Notes under the pieces: generated by a model | What the model saw: only the letters and a program-made list of their open reading frames with translations | Databases searched by the model: none | What the model was told of the DNA's origin: nothing | Position numbers and translations under genes: made by a program | Source: Lacunisphaera sp. | Lineage (GTDB): Bacteria > Verrucomicrobiota > Verrucomicrobiia > Opitutales > Opitutaceae | Length of the DNA stretch: 64,000 bases | Direction: 5' to 3' | Assembly (NCBI GenBank): GCA_009695095.1 | Contig: SIBQ01000006.1 | Location: 24,490 to 88,489 of the forward strand | Part shown: positions 39,731 through 48,197 of the stretch, in pieces | Position numbering within the stretch: position 1 is the first letter of the stretch | How the letters are laid out: every line of letters begins with the position of its first letter

Positions 39731-40828
39731 ATGCCCAGCGCCACCCCGTTTGACACCGTCGAGACCGCCATCCAGGCCATTGTGGCGGGCGGGGTCATAA
39801 TTGTCACCGACGACGAGGGCCGGGAGAACGAGGGCGACCTCGTGATGGCGGCCGAAAAGGCGACCCCCGAGCTGGTGAACATGATGATCCGCCACGCACG
39901 CGGCCTCATCTGCGTACCGATGACCGAACCGCAATTGAAACGGCTCGGCATCAACCCCATGGTGCAGCAGAACCGCGAAACGCACCGCACGGCCTTCACG
40001 GTCTCGGTGGACGCAGCAGAGGGCATCACGACCGGCATCAGCGCCTTCGACCGCGCCCGCACCATCCAGCTGCTCGGCAACACCGCCACGCGGCCGGACG
40101 AGCTGGTCCAACCCGGGCATATCTTCCCGCTTTGCGCGCGGCCGGGCGGCGTCTTGGAGCGCGCCGGCCACACGGAGGCTGCGGTGGACCTGGCGGCGCT
40201 CGCCGGCCTGCGCCCGGCCGGCGTGATTTGCGAAATCTTGAGCGAGGACGGTGCGATGGCGCGTCTGCCCGAGCTGCTGGAATTCAAGCAGCGGCACGAG
40301 CTGCCCCTCATGTCCATCGCCGCGCTCATTGAATATCGGCATCGGCGCGAAAAACTGGTCGAGATGGTGGCGTCGCGGCCGTTCGCGTCGGAATACGGCG
40401 AGTTCCAGCTGCACATTTTCCACAGCAAGGTGGACGGGCGGCACCATCTGGCCTTCACCAAGGGCAAGCTGGATGCCTCGCCCACGCTGGTGCGCGTCCA
40501 CACGGAGAACCTGTTGAGCGATGTTTTCCATGCCAAGGACATGGGCAGCCACCGTTCACTGCTCGCCTCGCTCGAGCAAGTCGCGAAGACCGGCCACGGC
40601 GTCATTGTCTACATGGAGCAGAACGGCCGGATGCAGGAGGCAATGTTGCATGAAGACAAATCCGCCCTCGAGGGCCGCCGGCCGGCCAACCTGCGCGACT
40701 ACGGCATCGGCGCCCAGATCCTGACCGCGCTCGGACTGAAAAAAATCCGCCTGCTGCAGCATTCCCCCCGCCGGGTGGTGGGATTGGACGGCTACGGGTT
40801 GGAGATCGTGGAGCAGATCCCCGTTTGA
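39731..40828 (+). CDS. ribBA: 3,4-dihydroxy-2-butanone-4-phosphate synthase with degenerate GTP cyclohydrolase II domain
   Basis: The 365-residue product has an intact RibB half (residues 1-200) that converts ribulose 5-phosphate to the four-carbon riboflavin precursor: DDEGRENEGDLVMAAE with the acidic metal site and GHTEAAVDLAALAGLRPAG. The second half is GTP cyclohydrolase II-like (RVHTENLLSDVF and HGVIVYMEQNGRMQEAML) but lacks all three zinc-binding cysteines of the usual CxLTGD...CDCG motif and the REGRGIGL signature. This half is therefore unlikely to hydrolyse GTP. ribH follows 46 bp downstream. Confidence 0.9.
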   Translation: MPSATPFDTVETAIQAIVAGGVIIVTDDEGRENEGDLVMAAEKATPELVNMMIRHARGLICVPMTEPQLKRLGINPMVQQNRETHRTAFTVSVDAAEGITTGISAFDRARTIQLLGNTATRPDELVQPGHIFPLCARPGGVLERAGHTEAAVDLAALAGLRPAGVICEILSEDGAMARLPELLEFKQRHELPLMSIAALIEYRHRREKLVEMVASRPFASEYGEFQLHIFHSKVDGRHHLAFTKGKLDASPTLVRVHTENLLSDVFHAKDMGSHRSLLASLEQVAKTGHGVIVYMEQNGRMQEAMLHEDKSALEGRRPANLRDYGIGAQILTALGLKKIRLLQHSPRRVVGLDGYGLEIVEQIPV

Positions 40829-40874
40829 GATTTCGATTGCGGGGCGGGCCGTTCCAATTTGCCCTGAACCTCCC

Positions 40875-41354
40875 ATGAGTCTCCACGCCCCCCCGGCCAC
40901 CGCCCTCAAGGGTGCCCCGTTCACCGTTGGCATCGTGGCGGCGCGTTACAATCCCGCGCTGGTTAATGCCCTGCTGCACACAGTGTTTGAAAAACTCACG
41001 GCGGCCGGTGTGAAGGGGAAACGCATTACCGTGGTCCGCGTGCCGGGTTCACACGAGGTGCCCGTTGCGGCCCAGTGGCTGGCCGGGGGCCGGAAGCGCG
41101 ACTGCGTCATTGCGCTCGGCGTCCTCATCGGTGGCGACACCAACCATCACGCGGTGGTGGGGCAGAGCGTTTCGCACGCCTTGCAGCAGGTCGCGCTTAC
41201 CAGTGGCACACCGGTCATCAACGGGGTCATCCTGGCGGACAACCTGAAGCAGGCGGAGGAACGCTGCCTCGGCGCGATCAACCGCGGGGCGGAATTTGCC
41301 CGCGCCGCACTGGAGATGGCGGCGTTGAAACGCTCAGCGGGCAGAAAATCATGA
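40875..41354 (+). CDS. ribH: 6,7-dimethyl-8-ribityllumazine synthase
   Basis: A 159-residue lumazine synthase, which condenses the RibB product with a pyrimidine to give the riboflavin precursor. Family hallmarks are VGIVAARYNPALVNALL, VPGSHEVPVAAQ, the LGVLIGGDTNHHAVVGQSVSHALQQ region with active-site histidine, and NGVILADNLKQAEER. It overlaps nusB by four bases (ATGA), a neighbourhood found in many bacteria (ribH-nusB). Confidence 0.95.
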   Translation: MSLHAPPATALKGAPFTVGIVAARYNPALVNALLHTVFEKLTAAGVKGKRITVVRVPGSHEVPVAAQWLAGGRKRDCVIALGVLIGGDTNHHAVVGQSVSHALQQVALTSGTPVINGVILADNLKQAEERCLGAINRGAEFARAALEMAALKRSAGRKS

Positions 41355-41797
41355 GCAGCCAATTCACGCAGCGCCGGGAATGCCGGGCCGCAGCGTTCCA
41401 ATACCTGTATGCCTGGAGCGTCAACCAGCCGGCCAGCATGACCGACGACCTGCGGCTGTTCTTCGAGCACCTCGACAAGCCGCGCGAGCATTACGCCTTT
41501 GCCGAGGAGCTGATCCACGGCGCCATTGAGCATGTGGCGGAACTTGACGGCCACATCAAGACCCTGGCGCACAACTGGGAGTTCGAGCGCGTCGCCAAGA
41601 TCGACCTCGCCATCCTGCGGCTGGCGATGTTCGAAATGCTGCACCGCAAGGACATCCCGCCGGTCGTCTCGATCAATGAGGCCATCGACCTGAGCAAGCA
41701 GTATTCCAGCGCGGACTCGAAGCGGTTCATCAATGGCATCCTCGACCGCATGAAGGACCAACTCGGCCGCGACGCGCGCAAAGCCGCGACGGAATAA
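41351..41797 (+). CDS. nusB: Transcription antitermination protein NusB
   Basis: A 148-residue all-helical RNA-binding protein that helps antitermination in rRNA transcription. The N-terminal RRECRAAAFQYLYAW binds RNA; the C-terminal RVAKIDLAILRLAMFEML and PPVVSINEAIDLSKQYSSADSKRFINGILD are the family signature. Translationally coupled to ribH. A repeat separates it from ftsY. Confidence 0.94.
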   Translation: MSSQFTQRRECRAAAFQYLYAWSVNQPASMTDDLRLFFEHLDKPREHYAFAEELIHGAIEHVAELDGHIKTLAHNWEFERVAKIDLAILRLAMFEMLHRKDIPPVVSINEAIDLSKQYSSADSKRFINGILDRMKDQLGRDARKAATE

Positions 41798-41807
41798 GGC
41801 AATCGAG

Positions 41808-41873
41808 GCGCGGAGGAACGGAAACACGGAACCAAATTCAGCGCTTTCACACTTAAGTGTTTCCGCGATTTTC
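41808..41873. repeat. Short CACGGA-type repeat between nusB and ftsY
   Basis: GGCGCGGAGGAACGGAAACACGGAA on the left and AAGTGTTTCCGCGATTTTCC on the right are partly complementary (CGCGGA with TCCGCG; GGAAACAC with GTGTTTCC). It is a small or eroded member of the family of palindromic gene-junction repeats. Confidence 0.55.
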
Positions 41874-41874
41874 C

Positions 41875-42849
41875 ATGCTTTCTCTTTTCAAAAAGTTCAA
41901 GGACGGACTGGCCAAGACGGTCTCGGCCATCGCGGCAAAGACGCACGGGCTGTTTGGCGGGCGAAAGATTGACGCCGCCGCGCTCGAGGAACTCGAGGAG
42001 GCGCTCTACACGGCCGACTTCGGGGTCGAGACAACCACCGAGATTTTACAGGAAATCAAGGCCGCCTGCCGTCAGGATGCCACATTGAATGGCCAGCAGG
42101 CCGCGGCGATCGGGGCGACGGTGCTGCGGCGCGTGCTCACTGGCTCCGAAGGCAAACTTGAGGGTGGATCCCGACCTCCGGGCGGGCGGGGTTCTGTAAA
42201 CGCGTCCGGAGGCGGCGATCCACCTAAAAATCCCCAGCTCATCTGCCTGATCGGGGTCAACGGCTCGGGCAAGACGACCACCACAGCCAAGCTGGCGCAC
42301 AAACTCAGGAGCGACGGCCAGTCGGTGATCATGGCGGCGTGCGACACGTTTCGTGCGGCAGCCGTGGAGCAGCTCAGGAGCTGGGCCGACCGGCTGGGCA
42401 TCGAGCTTATCGCGAGCCACTCAGGCGCGGACGCGGCGGCGGTGGCGTTTGATGCCTGGCAGGCGGCGAAGGCGCGCGGCAAGGACTGGCTGATCGTGGA
42501 CACGGCGGGGCGGTTGCACACCAAGGGCAATTTGATGGAGGAGCTGGCGAAAATCCGGCGCGTGCTGCAGAAAAATGATCCGGCCGCGCCGCAACACCGC
42601 TGGCTGGTGGTGGATGGCTCGCTGGGCGCCAATTCCATCGAGCAGGCGAAAGTGTTTCACCAGAGTTTCGGACTGACGGGCCTCGTTGTGACCAAGCTCG
42701 ATGGAACCAGCCGGGGCGGCGCGCTGGTTGGCATCTACCGGCAGTTGAAACTGCCCATTTATTTCATCGGCCTCGGCGAACAGCCCGACGACTTGCAGCC
42801 GTTCTCGGCCGAGAACTACGTCCGGGCCGTCTTTGGCTTGGAGGCATAG
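41875..42849 (+). CDS. ftsY: Signal recognition particle receptor FtsY
   Basis: A 324-residue SRP-type GTPase that receives ribosome-SRP complexes at the membrane. The short helical N domain (LFKKFKDGLAKTVSAIA...LEELEEALYTADFGVETT) lacks the long acidic A domain of E. coli FtsY. The G domain has GVNGSGKTTTTAKLA, ACDTFRAAAVEQL, VDTAGRLHTKGNL and TKLDGTSRGGAL. Between N and G domains is a 21-residue Gly/Pro/Ser-rich insert near residues 97-117 that is encoded by a palindromic DNA element. The ATG at 41875 starts the conserved protein. Confidence 0.95.
   Translation: MLSLFKKFKDGLAKTVSAIAAKTHGLFGGRKIDAAALEELEEALYTADFGVETTTEILQEIKAACRQDATLNGQQAAAIGATVLRRVLTGSEGKLEGGSRPPGGRGSVNASGGGDPPKNPQLICLIGVNGSGKTTTTAKLAHKLRSDGQSVIMAACDTFRAAAVEQLRSWADRLGIELIASHSGADAAAVAFDAWQAAKARGKDWLIVDTAGRLHTKGNLMEELAKIRRVLQKNDPAAPQHRWLVVDGSLGANSIEQAKVFHQSFGLTGLVVTKLDGTSRGGALVGIYRQLKLPIYFIGLGEQPDDLQPFSAENYVRAVFGLEA
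42163..42224. repeat. Palindromic DNA element inserted in frame within ftsY
   Basis: The 62-bp stretch begins GGTGGATC and ends with its exact complement GATCCACC. Inside, CCTCCGGGCG and CGTCCGGAGG form a second pair of arms. It encodes a Gly/Pro/Ser/Arg-rich peptide (SRPPGGRGSVNASGGGDPP) at the N/G domain boundary, a position tolerant of insertion. The length (about 63 bases with one duplicated position) keeps the frame. Reminiscent of the palindromic elements that insert into Rickettsia genes. Confidence 0.7.
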
Positions 42850-43132
42850 GGTTCGCCCCGGCCCCGGAGGCTGGTGACATACGCCGGGTGTCCCGCGGTG
42901 CTAGGGTGGAAGTGGATGGCCCCAGTCTCCCAAACAGCCTCAAGTGAGGGAATTCCAACCACCTCAATTTAGGCCTTTTCGCCGCTACAGTGAATGACGT
43001 GGCTGTGGTTGAATCACTCCGTTGTTTTTTGCACCCGCTTTGCGGGTGCGAGAGGTGACCAAAGGGGCTCGAGTGCGCTTGGCTGGCCCGCTGTGCGCAT
43101 GCGAGCCAACCGATATTGTGGCGGGATGGGGA

Positions 43133-45319
43133 TCAGAACTCCAGCGCGGCGCCGAGGTAGAAATTGAGGCGCTGGGCCGGGTCGATGCCGTCGGGGCGCA
43201 CGCGGCTATAATAGTCCTCGTCAAAGACGTTGTTGACACCACCGATGAGTCGGAGCGGGGCGCCGGGCACACGCCACTCGGCGGTGAGGTCCCAGACGGC
43301 GTAGGCGGGCACGTAGCGCTGTGTGGTGTTGCCGTCGTCGGCGAAGCTGTCGGCGGAAAGCGTGCCGGTGAGGGCCAGCTTGAGCGCGTCTCCACGAGTG
43401 TAGATCACGCCGGCGCGGACAACGTGGTTGGGGGCGTATTGTGGGGTCCGGCCTCGGGTGGCGCCTTCCTTGAACTCGGCGTCGAGCAGGAGTGCGCTGA
43501 CGTAAAGATTGAATGCGGAGCGGGCGCTGCCTGACGATGATCCGACCCGGTGGGCAGGAAGATCGTAACTGGCACCAAGCTCGACACCCCGGTGAATGGC
43601 GCGACCGACGTTGGCGACAGAGGCGAGACCGCTGGGGAGCGTGGTGCTGCCGATCTGGTTGCTGAATTCGAGGTGAAACACGCTGGCATCAAGCACGAGA
43701 CCGCGCACGGATTTGGCGCGGTAGCCGAGCTCATATTGGACGGCGTGGCCTTCCTCGAGGTCGCCATTGACGACGGTTGTGGCGCCATTTGGCACCGACT
43801 CGACAAAGACCATCGGGCGATAGCTCTGAGAGACGTTGAAGTAGAGTTGAGAGCCACGCTTAAGTTCGTAGGCGGCGCCGAGGCCGAAGACCGGCACGGT
43901 GACACGCTCGTCACGGGTTTGCAGGGGCGTGGTGGTGCGGGTTATGTTGACAAGTTCGCGCACGTTCTGGTCGATGAACTCAACGCGCACACCGGGCGTA
44001 AGGCTGAGCGCGCTGAAGCGAAAGAGATTCTCGGCGTAAACGGGCGTGTAAAGGATCTCGCGCTTGGACTCGAGGCGCACGCTGCCGGTAGTGGCGTCCG
44101 GAGTATTACCGCGCGAGTCAGTGCGGGGGGACTCGTTGTGATAAAGCTGCGCGCCGGCGGTGAAGACGTAGCCGCCGTTGCCGCCCCAGTCGAGGCGCAC
44201 GCGGGCTTCGGCGCCGAGCTGGTCAAATTGCTGGCGCTCGATGGTGTTGGTGTTCGCGCTGGCGCCGGTGGGGAGGGTGCCGAAACCGCCGCCGCCCTGC
44301 CGGCGGCTGGCGCGGGTGTAGTCGATGGCCCAGACGCGGCCGACAAAAGTGCCGCACGAAAAGTCGCGCTCCCAGACGAGCGAGAGAGCGCTGCGGTCAA
44401 GGTTGAAACGGTCGTAGAGGCGCGAGGGTTCCTCACGCTGGGTGTTGTAGTTCACCGTACCGGCGCCGGTGATGAATGTAAGGCCACCGGGCTCGCCGTG
44501 CTCCTCCTCGTAGGTTTCGGCGGTGAGGATCCAGCGCGAGCTGGTGTCGGCACCGAGCACGACGCGGCCGGAGAAGGCGTCGAGCTTGTAGTCGCTATTG
44601 GCGGAGCGAATGCCGCCGGACTCGCGGTGGTTGTAATAGCCGTAGTAGCCGAGCGGGCCGGTGGTGCCGTCGAGGTAGTTGAAGGTGGAGTAGTAGCCGT
44701 CGCTGCCGAAGGTGTGGAGCGTGCTGCCGCCGAGTTTGGTGTCGGTGCGCGGGCGGTGGGTGACGTAGTTGAGCGCGCCGCCGGGTTGCGGGCCATACAT
44801 GAGCGCGGCACCGCCGCGGGTGAACTCGATGCGGTCCACGGTGTCGAGCGGCGGGGCGTAGTAGGCTTCGGGGTAGCCGAACTGGTCTGCGTGGATGGGA
44901 ACGCCGTCCTTCAGCACCTGGGTGAATTGCGCGCGATGCGGCTGGAGGCCGCGGTAGCCGATGCTGATAAGGGGCGAGGTCTCCTCGCTTAGGATGAGGC
45001 CGGGGGCTTGGGAGAGGGCCTGGCGGTAGTTGTTGCCGGTGATGCGGGGCAGACTGTCGAAGTCAAGGACGGTGGTTTTCTTGCCGACGTTGATCTTGGT
45101 GCCCTGGGTGTCGGGCAGGAAGGGACCCTGGATGTAATGGTCCTTCTCCGCTTCAGCATCGACGCGGAAGGTGGGAAGCTGGAGAGTGCCTGCGTCGATG
45201 GTGTCTGGTGCGGCCGGCAGCGAGGTTTGCGCCAGCGTCAACAGGGCCAGCTTGAGGCTGGCGACAATCGATTGATGGAGGAAGTGGAGCAGTTTTATGA
45301 AGTAGTGGTGCGGTGGCAA
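43133..45319 (-). CDS. TonB-dependent outer-membrane receptor (FecA-like siderophore class)
   Basis: A receptor of about 730 residues. After a hydrophobic leader (LLHFLHQSIVASLKLALLTL) come the plug domain (VLDFDSLPRITGNNYRQALSQAPGL, GYRGLQPHRAQFTQVLKDGVPIHADQFG, GGAALMYGPQPGGALNYVTHRP) and a long beta-barrel ending in RLNFYLGAALEF, with the usual terminal aromatic. It resembles ferric-citrate and other siderophore receptors. The frame is open to 45550; I chose the TTG at 45319 since it precedes the signal peptide, but the start is uncertain. A Fur-like palindrome lies upstream. It is convergent with ftsY. Confidence 0.85.
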   Translation of the reverse strand: MPPHHYFIKLLHFLHQSIVASLKLALLTLAQTSLPAAPDTIDAGTLQLPTFRVDAEAEKDHYIQGPFLPDTQGTKINVGKKTTVLDFDSLPRITGNNYRQALSQAPGLILSEETSPLISIGYRGLQPHRAQFTQVLKDGVPIHADQFGYPEAYYAPPLDTVDRIEFTRGGAALMYGPQPGGALNYVTHRPRTDTKLGGSTLHTFGSDGYYSTFNYLDGTTGPLGYYGYYNHRESGGIRSANSDYKLDAFSGRVVLGADTSSRWILTAETYEEEHGEPGGLTFITGAGTVNYNTQREEPSRLYDRFNLDRSALSLVWERDFSCGTFVGRVWAIDYTRASRRQGGGGFGTLPTGASANTNTIERQQFDQLGAEARVRLDWGGNGGYVFTAGAQLYHNESPRTDSRGNTPDATTGSVRLESKREILYTPVYAENLFRFSALSLTPGVRVEFIDQNVRELVNITRTTTPLQTRDERVTVPVFGLGAAYELKRGSQLYFNVSQSYRPMVFVESVPNGATTVVNGDLEEGHAVQYELGYRAKSVRGLVLDASVFHLEFSNQIGSTTLPSGLASVANVGRAIHRGVELGASYDLPAHRVGSSSGSARSAFNLYVSALLLDAEFKEGATRGRTPQYAPNHVVRAGVIYTRGDALKLALTGTLSADSFADDGNTTQRYVPAYAVWDLTAEWRVPGAPLRLIGGVNNVFDEDYYSRVRPDGIDPAQRLNFYLGAALEF

Positions 45320-45351
45320 TATCCAAGGGGTAAGAGAAACAGGCGGGCAGA

Positions 45352-45441
45352 TTAGAATTTCCAGTCGGTGTGGAGGGAGATGGTGCGGGCAGCGCCATTG
45401 TTTAACCGGCAGATCGCCACAGCGAAGCTGCGGTTGGGCAT
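45352..45441 (-). CDS. Possible 29-residue leader peptide upstream of the TonB receptor
   Basis: ATG at 45441 opens a short frame (MPNRSFAVAICRLNNGAART...) ending in LHTDWKF and a TAA at 45352, just upstream of the receptor start. In the neighbouring frame just before it lies a hydrophobic stretch (FTLSALLIAGVLLLKN), so both may be parts of one small membrane protein split by one base. No homology is known to me. The call rests only on position and on the unusual tidy end. Confidence 0.3.
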   Translation of the reverse strand: MPNRSFAVAICRLNNGAARTISLHTDWKF

Positions 45442-45572
45442 AGGCGGTGCGGGAGTTTTTGAGCAGCAGTACGCCCGCGATCAGCAGGGCGCTGAGAGTA
45501 AACGGAATTTGGCTGATTGTGCTTGGGGGCGCGGAACTCAGGGAATTCATTTGAAGCGATTTGATATGAGCA

Positions 45573-45587
45573 TGAGACGCAGTCTCA
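45573..45587. promoter_or_regulatory. Fur-like operator upstream of the TonB receptor
   Basis: TGAGACGCAGTCTCA is an inverted repeat (TGAGAC, 3-base spacer, GTCTCA) with the 15-bp 7-1-7 layout of Fur-family boxes (TGATAATnATTATCA type), although the inner bases differ. A further GTCTCA occurs at about 45614. It lies between the divergent receptor and aroB genes. Control by iron is plausible for a siderophore receptor but not shown by sequence. Confidence 0.4.
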
Positions 45588-45672
45588 CGTCAATAGTACA
45601 AATGATATTTTGTCTCATTAGCGCTCCATAACGGGCATTGACCTGTGCAAGTAGCTGGTTTTTAAGCTATCT

Positions 45673-46758
45673 ATGAAACAGAAGCTCACAGTTGAATTGG
45701 GCGCACGGAGTTACCCGATTCATTTTTTGCGGGAGGCCGGGACTGTGATGCAGGTGGCGCTGGCTGAATTAGCCCGCCGCGGGCAGAGTTCGGTCCTGTT
45801 GACCGATGACGGGGTGGCGCGCGCCCAGGGGGATTTTCTAGCACGGAATTTTGGCGCTATTCCGAAACTCGTGGCGAGTGCTGGCGAGAAGGCCAAGTCG
45901 CTCGAGATGTTCGGTCAGGTGCAGGACTTTCTGGCGGCCAATAAGATCACCCGTCAGGGCGTGCTGTGGGTCGTCGGCGGTGGAGTGACAGGCGACTTGG
46001 GGGGCTTTGCGGCGGCGACCTACCTGCGCGGAATCGATTACCTGCAAGTGCCGACCACCTTGCTAGCCATGGTTGACAGTGCGGTGGGTGGCAAGACCGG
46101 CCTGAATCTTTCCGCCGGGAAAAATCTGGTGGGGGCCTTCCATCATCCGCGGGCAGTGTATGTCGCCCCGGAGTTTCTCCAAACACTGCCTGCGCGGGAG
46201 TTTGCCGCCGGCATGGCCGAAGTTATCAAATACGGCTTGCTGGGCGATGCCGAGCTGTTCGCCCAATTGGAGAAAATCCCGCTTAACGCACAAAGCGCGG
46301 ATCTGGCCTCGGTCATCCGGCGTTGCTGCGAAATCAAGGCGGAACTGGTGCGGGCAGACGAACGCGAGACGGCGGCCGAGGGCGGCCGGGTGTTGCTGAA
46401 CCTGGGGCACACCTTTGGCCACGCCATTGAGCAAGTGACGGGATATGCGACCTACATACACGGCGAAGCGGTCGCCATCGGCCTGCTAGGCGCGGCGCGT
46501 CTCTCACAAAAACTCGGCTTGGTATCGGTGCCGGAAGTTGCGCGGGTCGAGCGCGTGCTGGCCGCCCATCAACTGCCCGTGCGGTTGCGTGTGCCGCTGT
46601 CGGTGGCGGATTTACAGGCCGCGATGGCGCATGACAAAAAGAACCGGACCGATGGAGCGCGCTTTGTGGTATTGCCAGCCATCGGGACGGCCGCCACCCG
46701 CTCCGGCATCCCGCCGAGCCTGGTCGAGACGGTCTGGCAAGAGTTGGGCGCAGCCTAA
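45673..46758 (+). CDS. aroB: 3-dehydroquinate synthase
   Basis: A 361-residue NAD-dependent enzyme of the shikimate pathway. Conserved parts are LWVVGGGVTGDLGGFAAATYLRGIDYLQVPTTLLAMVDSAVGGKTGLN, HPRAVYVAPEFLQTLPAREFAAGMAEVIKYG and LNLGHTFGHAIE with a zinc-binding histidine; the final zinc histidine is in YIHGEAVAIG. Divergent from the TonB receptor and 45 bp before the next gene. Confidence 0.95.
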   Translation: MKQKLTVELGARSYPIHFLREAGTVMQVALAELARRGQSSVLLTDDGVARAQGDFLARNFGAIPKLVASAGEKAKSLEMFGQVQDFLAANKITRQGVLWVVGGGVTGDLGGFAAATYLRGIDYLQVPTTLLAMVDSAVGGKTGLNLSAGKNLVGAFHHPRAVYVAPEFLQTLPAREFAAGMAEVIKYGLLGDAELFAQLEKIPLNAQSADLASVIRRCCEIKAELVRADERETAAEGGRVLLNLGHTFGHAIEQVTGYATYIHGEAVAIGLLGAARLSQKLGLVSVPEVARVERVLAAHQLPVRLRVPLSVADLQAAMAHDKKNRTDGARFVVLPAIGTAATRSGIPPSLVETVWQELGAA

Positions 46759-46803
46759 GAATTGGTGTGTATTCGGCGGGCAAATCGCTAAGTTAATCGA
46801 CCC

Positions 46804-47442
46804 ATGTCAGCCATCGACGAAGGCATTGTGCGCGAGTATTTCGAGCAAAACGGATTTCTCGTCCGGCAAGTGCGCAAATATCAGGCGCAGGCGCGCCGCA
46901 AAACCGGCGACGAGGAGGTGGATCTGGTCGTCTACAACCCGGCCTACGCACGCAATTCGCGCAAGCCCGACTTTTTTCTCTTTGCCAGCGAGCTGGCCTG
47001 CATCCACCGCGCCATCGTGGTGGTCAAGGGGTGGCACACCGGCCGTTTCTCGCCGAACATGCTGAAAAGCAGCCCGGAAATATTCCGGTTCCTGGAGGAA
47101 AACGTAATCAAGGAGGTCACGCGATTCTTTCCCGTGGACGCCGAGGAGCCCGGCAACGCCGCCGATGTCACGAAGATCCTCGTGCTGCCCAGCCTGCCGA
47201 CTGCCGAGCCCTTCCGCTCGCAAAGCGTGGCCATGCTCAAGGAGCATGGCGTCGATGCCATCATTTCCTTCCGCTCCATGCTGCTCGACATCATCGACAG
47301 CGTCGAAATCAACAAGAGCTACGGCAAGTCCGACACGCTGCAAGTCATCCGCATCCTGAAAAACTACGACCTGCTCCAGGACGCACAGCTCGACCTCCTG
47401 GCCGAGCGCGCCATACCACACAAATCCCCGCCGAAGGTATGA
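46804..47442 (+). CDS. Conserved hypothetical protein, possible PD-(D/E)XK-like fold
   Basis: A 212-residue soluble protein I do not recognise. The N-terminal part reads like a restriction-type nuclease core: an acidic GDEEVDLVVYN strand near residue 36-47 and a RAIVVVKGWH strand near 74-83, separated as in PD-(D/E)XK folds, though the second motif lacks the expected E-x-K. The remainder is helical with VTKILVLPSLP in the middle. Its stop overlaps the lpxA ATG by four bases, so it is in the lpxA-pdxA-erpA operon. Function unknown. Confidence 0.6.
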   Translation: MSAIDEGIVREYFEQNGFLVRQVRKYQAQARRKTGDEEVDLVVYNPAYARNSRKPDFFLFASELACIHRAIVVVKGWHTGRFSPNMLKSSPEIFRFLEENVIKEVTRFFPVDAEEPGNAADVTKILVLPSLPTAEPFRSQSVAMLKEHGVDAIISFRSMLLDIIDSVEINKSYGKSDTLQVIRILKNYDLLQDAQLDLLAERAIPHKSPPKV

Positions 47443-48197
47443 GCATCCACCCGACCGCCATCATCGAGGACGGGGTCCAGTTGGGCGCGGGCTGCGTGGT
47501 TTACCCTCACGCCATCATCAAGCGGCACACGGTCCTCGGCGACGGCGCGGTGGTTCATTCCTTTGCGGTCATCGGTGGCGATCCGCAGTATCTCAAGTTC
47601 GACCCGGCAACCGTATCTGGGGTGCGGATCGGCGCCGGCACGGTGATCCGTGAATACGTGACGATCAACCGCTCCATCAATCCGGGCCAGGCCACCAGCG
47701 TGGGCGCCCGGTGTTTTTTGATGGCCAATTCCCACGTCGGCCACGACAGCGCCGTGTCCGACGATGTCGTGCTGGCCAACAATGTGATGTTGGCAGGTCA
47801 CGTGCATGTCGGCGGTCACACCTTCCTCGGCGGCGGAGCTGGCTTCCACCAATTTTGCCGTATTGGCGAAGGCGTCATGGTTAGCGGGCTGGCCCGCATC
47901 GCACAGGACATCCCGCATTTCGTGATGGCGGCGGAACGCAATGAAGTCATCGGACTCAATCTCATCGGCCTCAAGCGCCGCGGGGTTGGACGCGATGCCA
48001 TCGGCGAGATCAAGGATGCCTTTCGCGCCGTTTATTTCACCGCGGGCAACATTCGCGAGGTGGCGCGGTCGGCGCTGGCCGGCGGCGCGTTCAAAACCGC
48101 CGAGGCCAGGCAGTTTTTGACTTTCTTCACTGAGGGGAAACGAGGTTTTGCACGCGCGCGCCGCGAATCGCTGGGGGGGGACGGCGATGGCGACTAA
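47439..48197 (+). CDS. lpxA: Acyl-[ACP]-UDP-N-acetylglucosamine O-acyltransferase
   Basis: A 252-residue left-handed beta-helix enzyme that starts lipid A synthesis. Hexapeptide repeats fill residues 1-190 (IIEDGVQLGAGCVVYPHAII, VSDDVVLANNVMLAGHVHVGG), the catalytic histidine is in NSHVGHDSAV near residue 114, and QGGFCRIGE-like HQFCRIGEG follows. The C-terminal helical domain (NLIGLKRRGVGRDAIGEIKDAFRAVY) is the family's. Overlaps the upstream gene by four bases and pdxA by eleven. Confidence 0.93.
   Translation: MSIHPTAIIEDGVQLGAGCVVYPHAIIKRHTVLGDGAVVHSFAVIGGDPQYLKFDPATVSGVRIGAGTVIREYVTINRSINPGQATSVGARCFLMANSHVGHDSAVSDDVVLANNVMLAGHVHVGGHTFLGGGAGFHQFCRIGEGVMVSGLARIAQDIPHFVMAAERNEVIGLNLIGLKRRGVGRDAIGEIKDAFRAVYFTAGNIREVARSALAGGAFKTAEARQFLTFFTEGKRGFARARRESLGGDGDGD

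Noticed and set aside
43031..43049. GCACCCGC-TTT-GCGGGTGC hairpin as terminator between ftsY and the TonB receptor
   Set aside because: The T run is on the 5' side on the plus strand and would be A on the minus strand, so neither direction has the required U tract after the stem.
43550..44992. Plus-strand frame of 480 codons inside the TonB receptor
   Set aside because: Low-complexity Val/Ala/Gly/Glu composition with no domain; the minus strand encodes a clear receptor.
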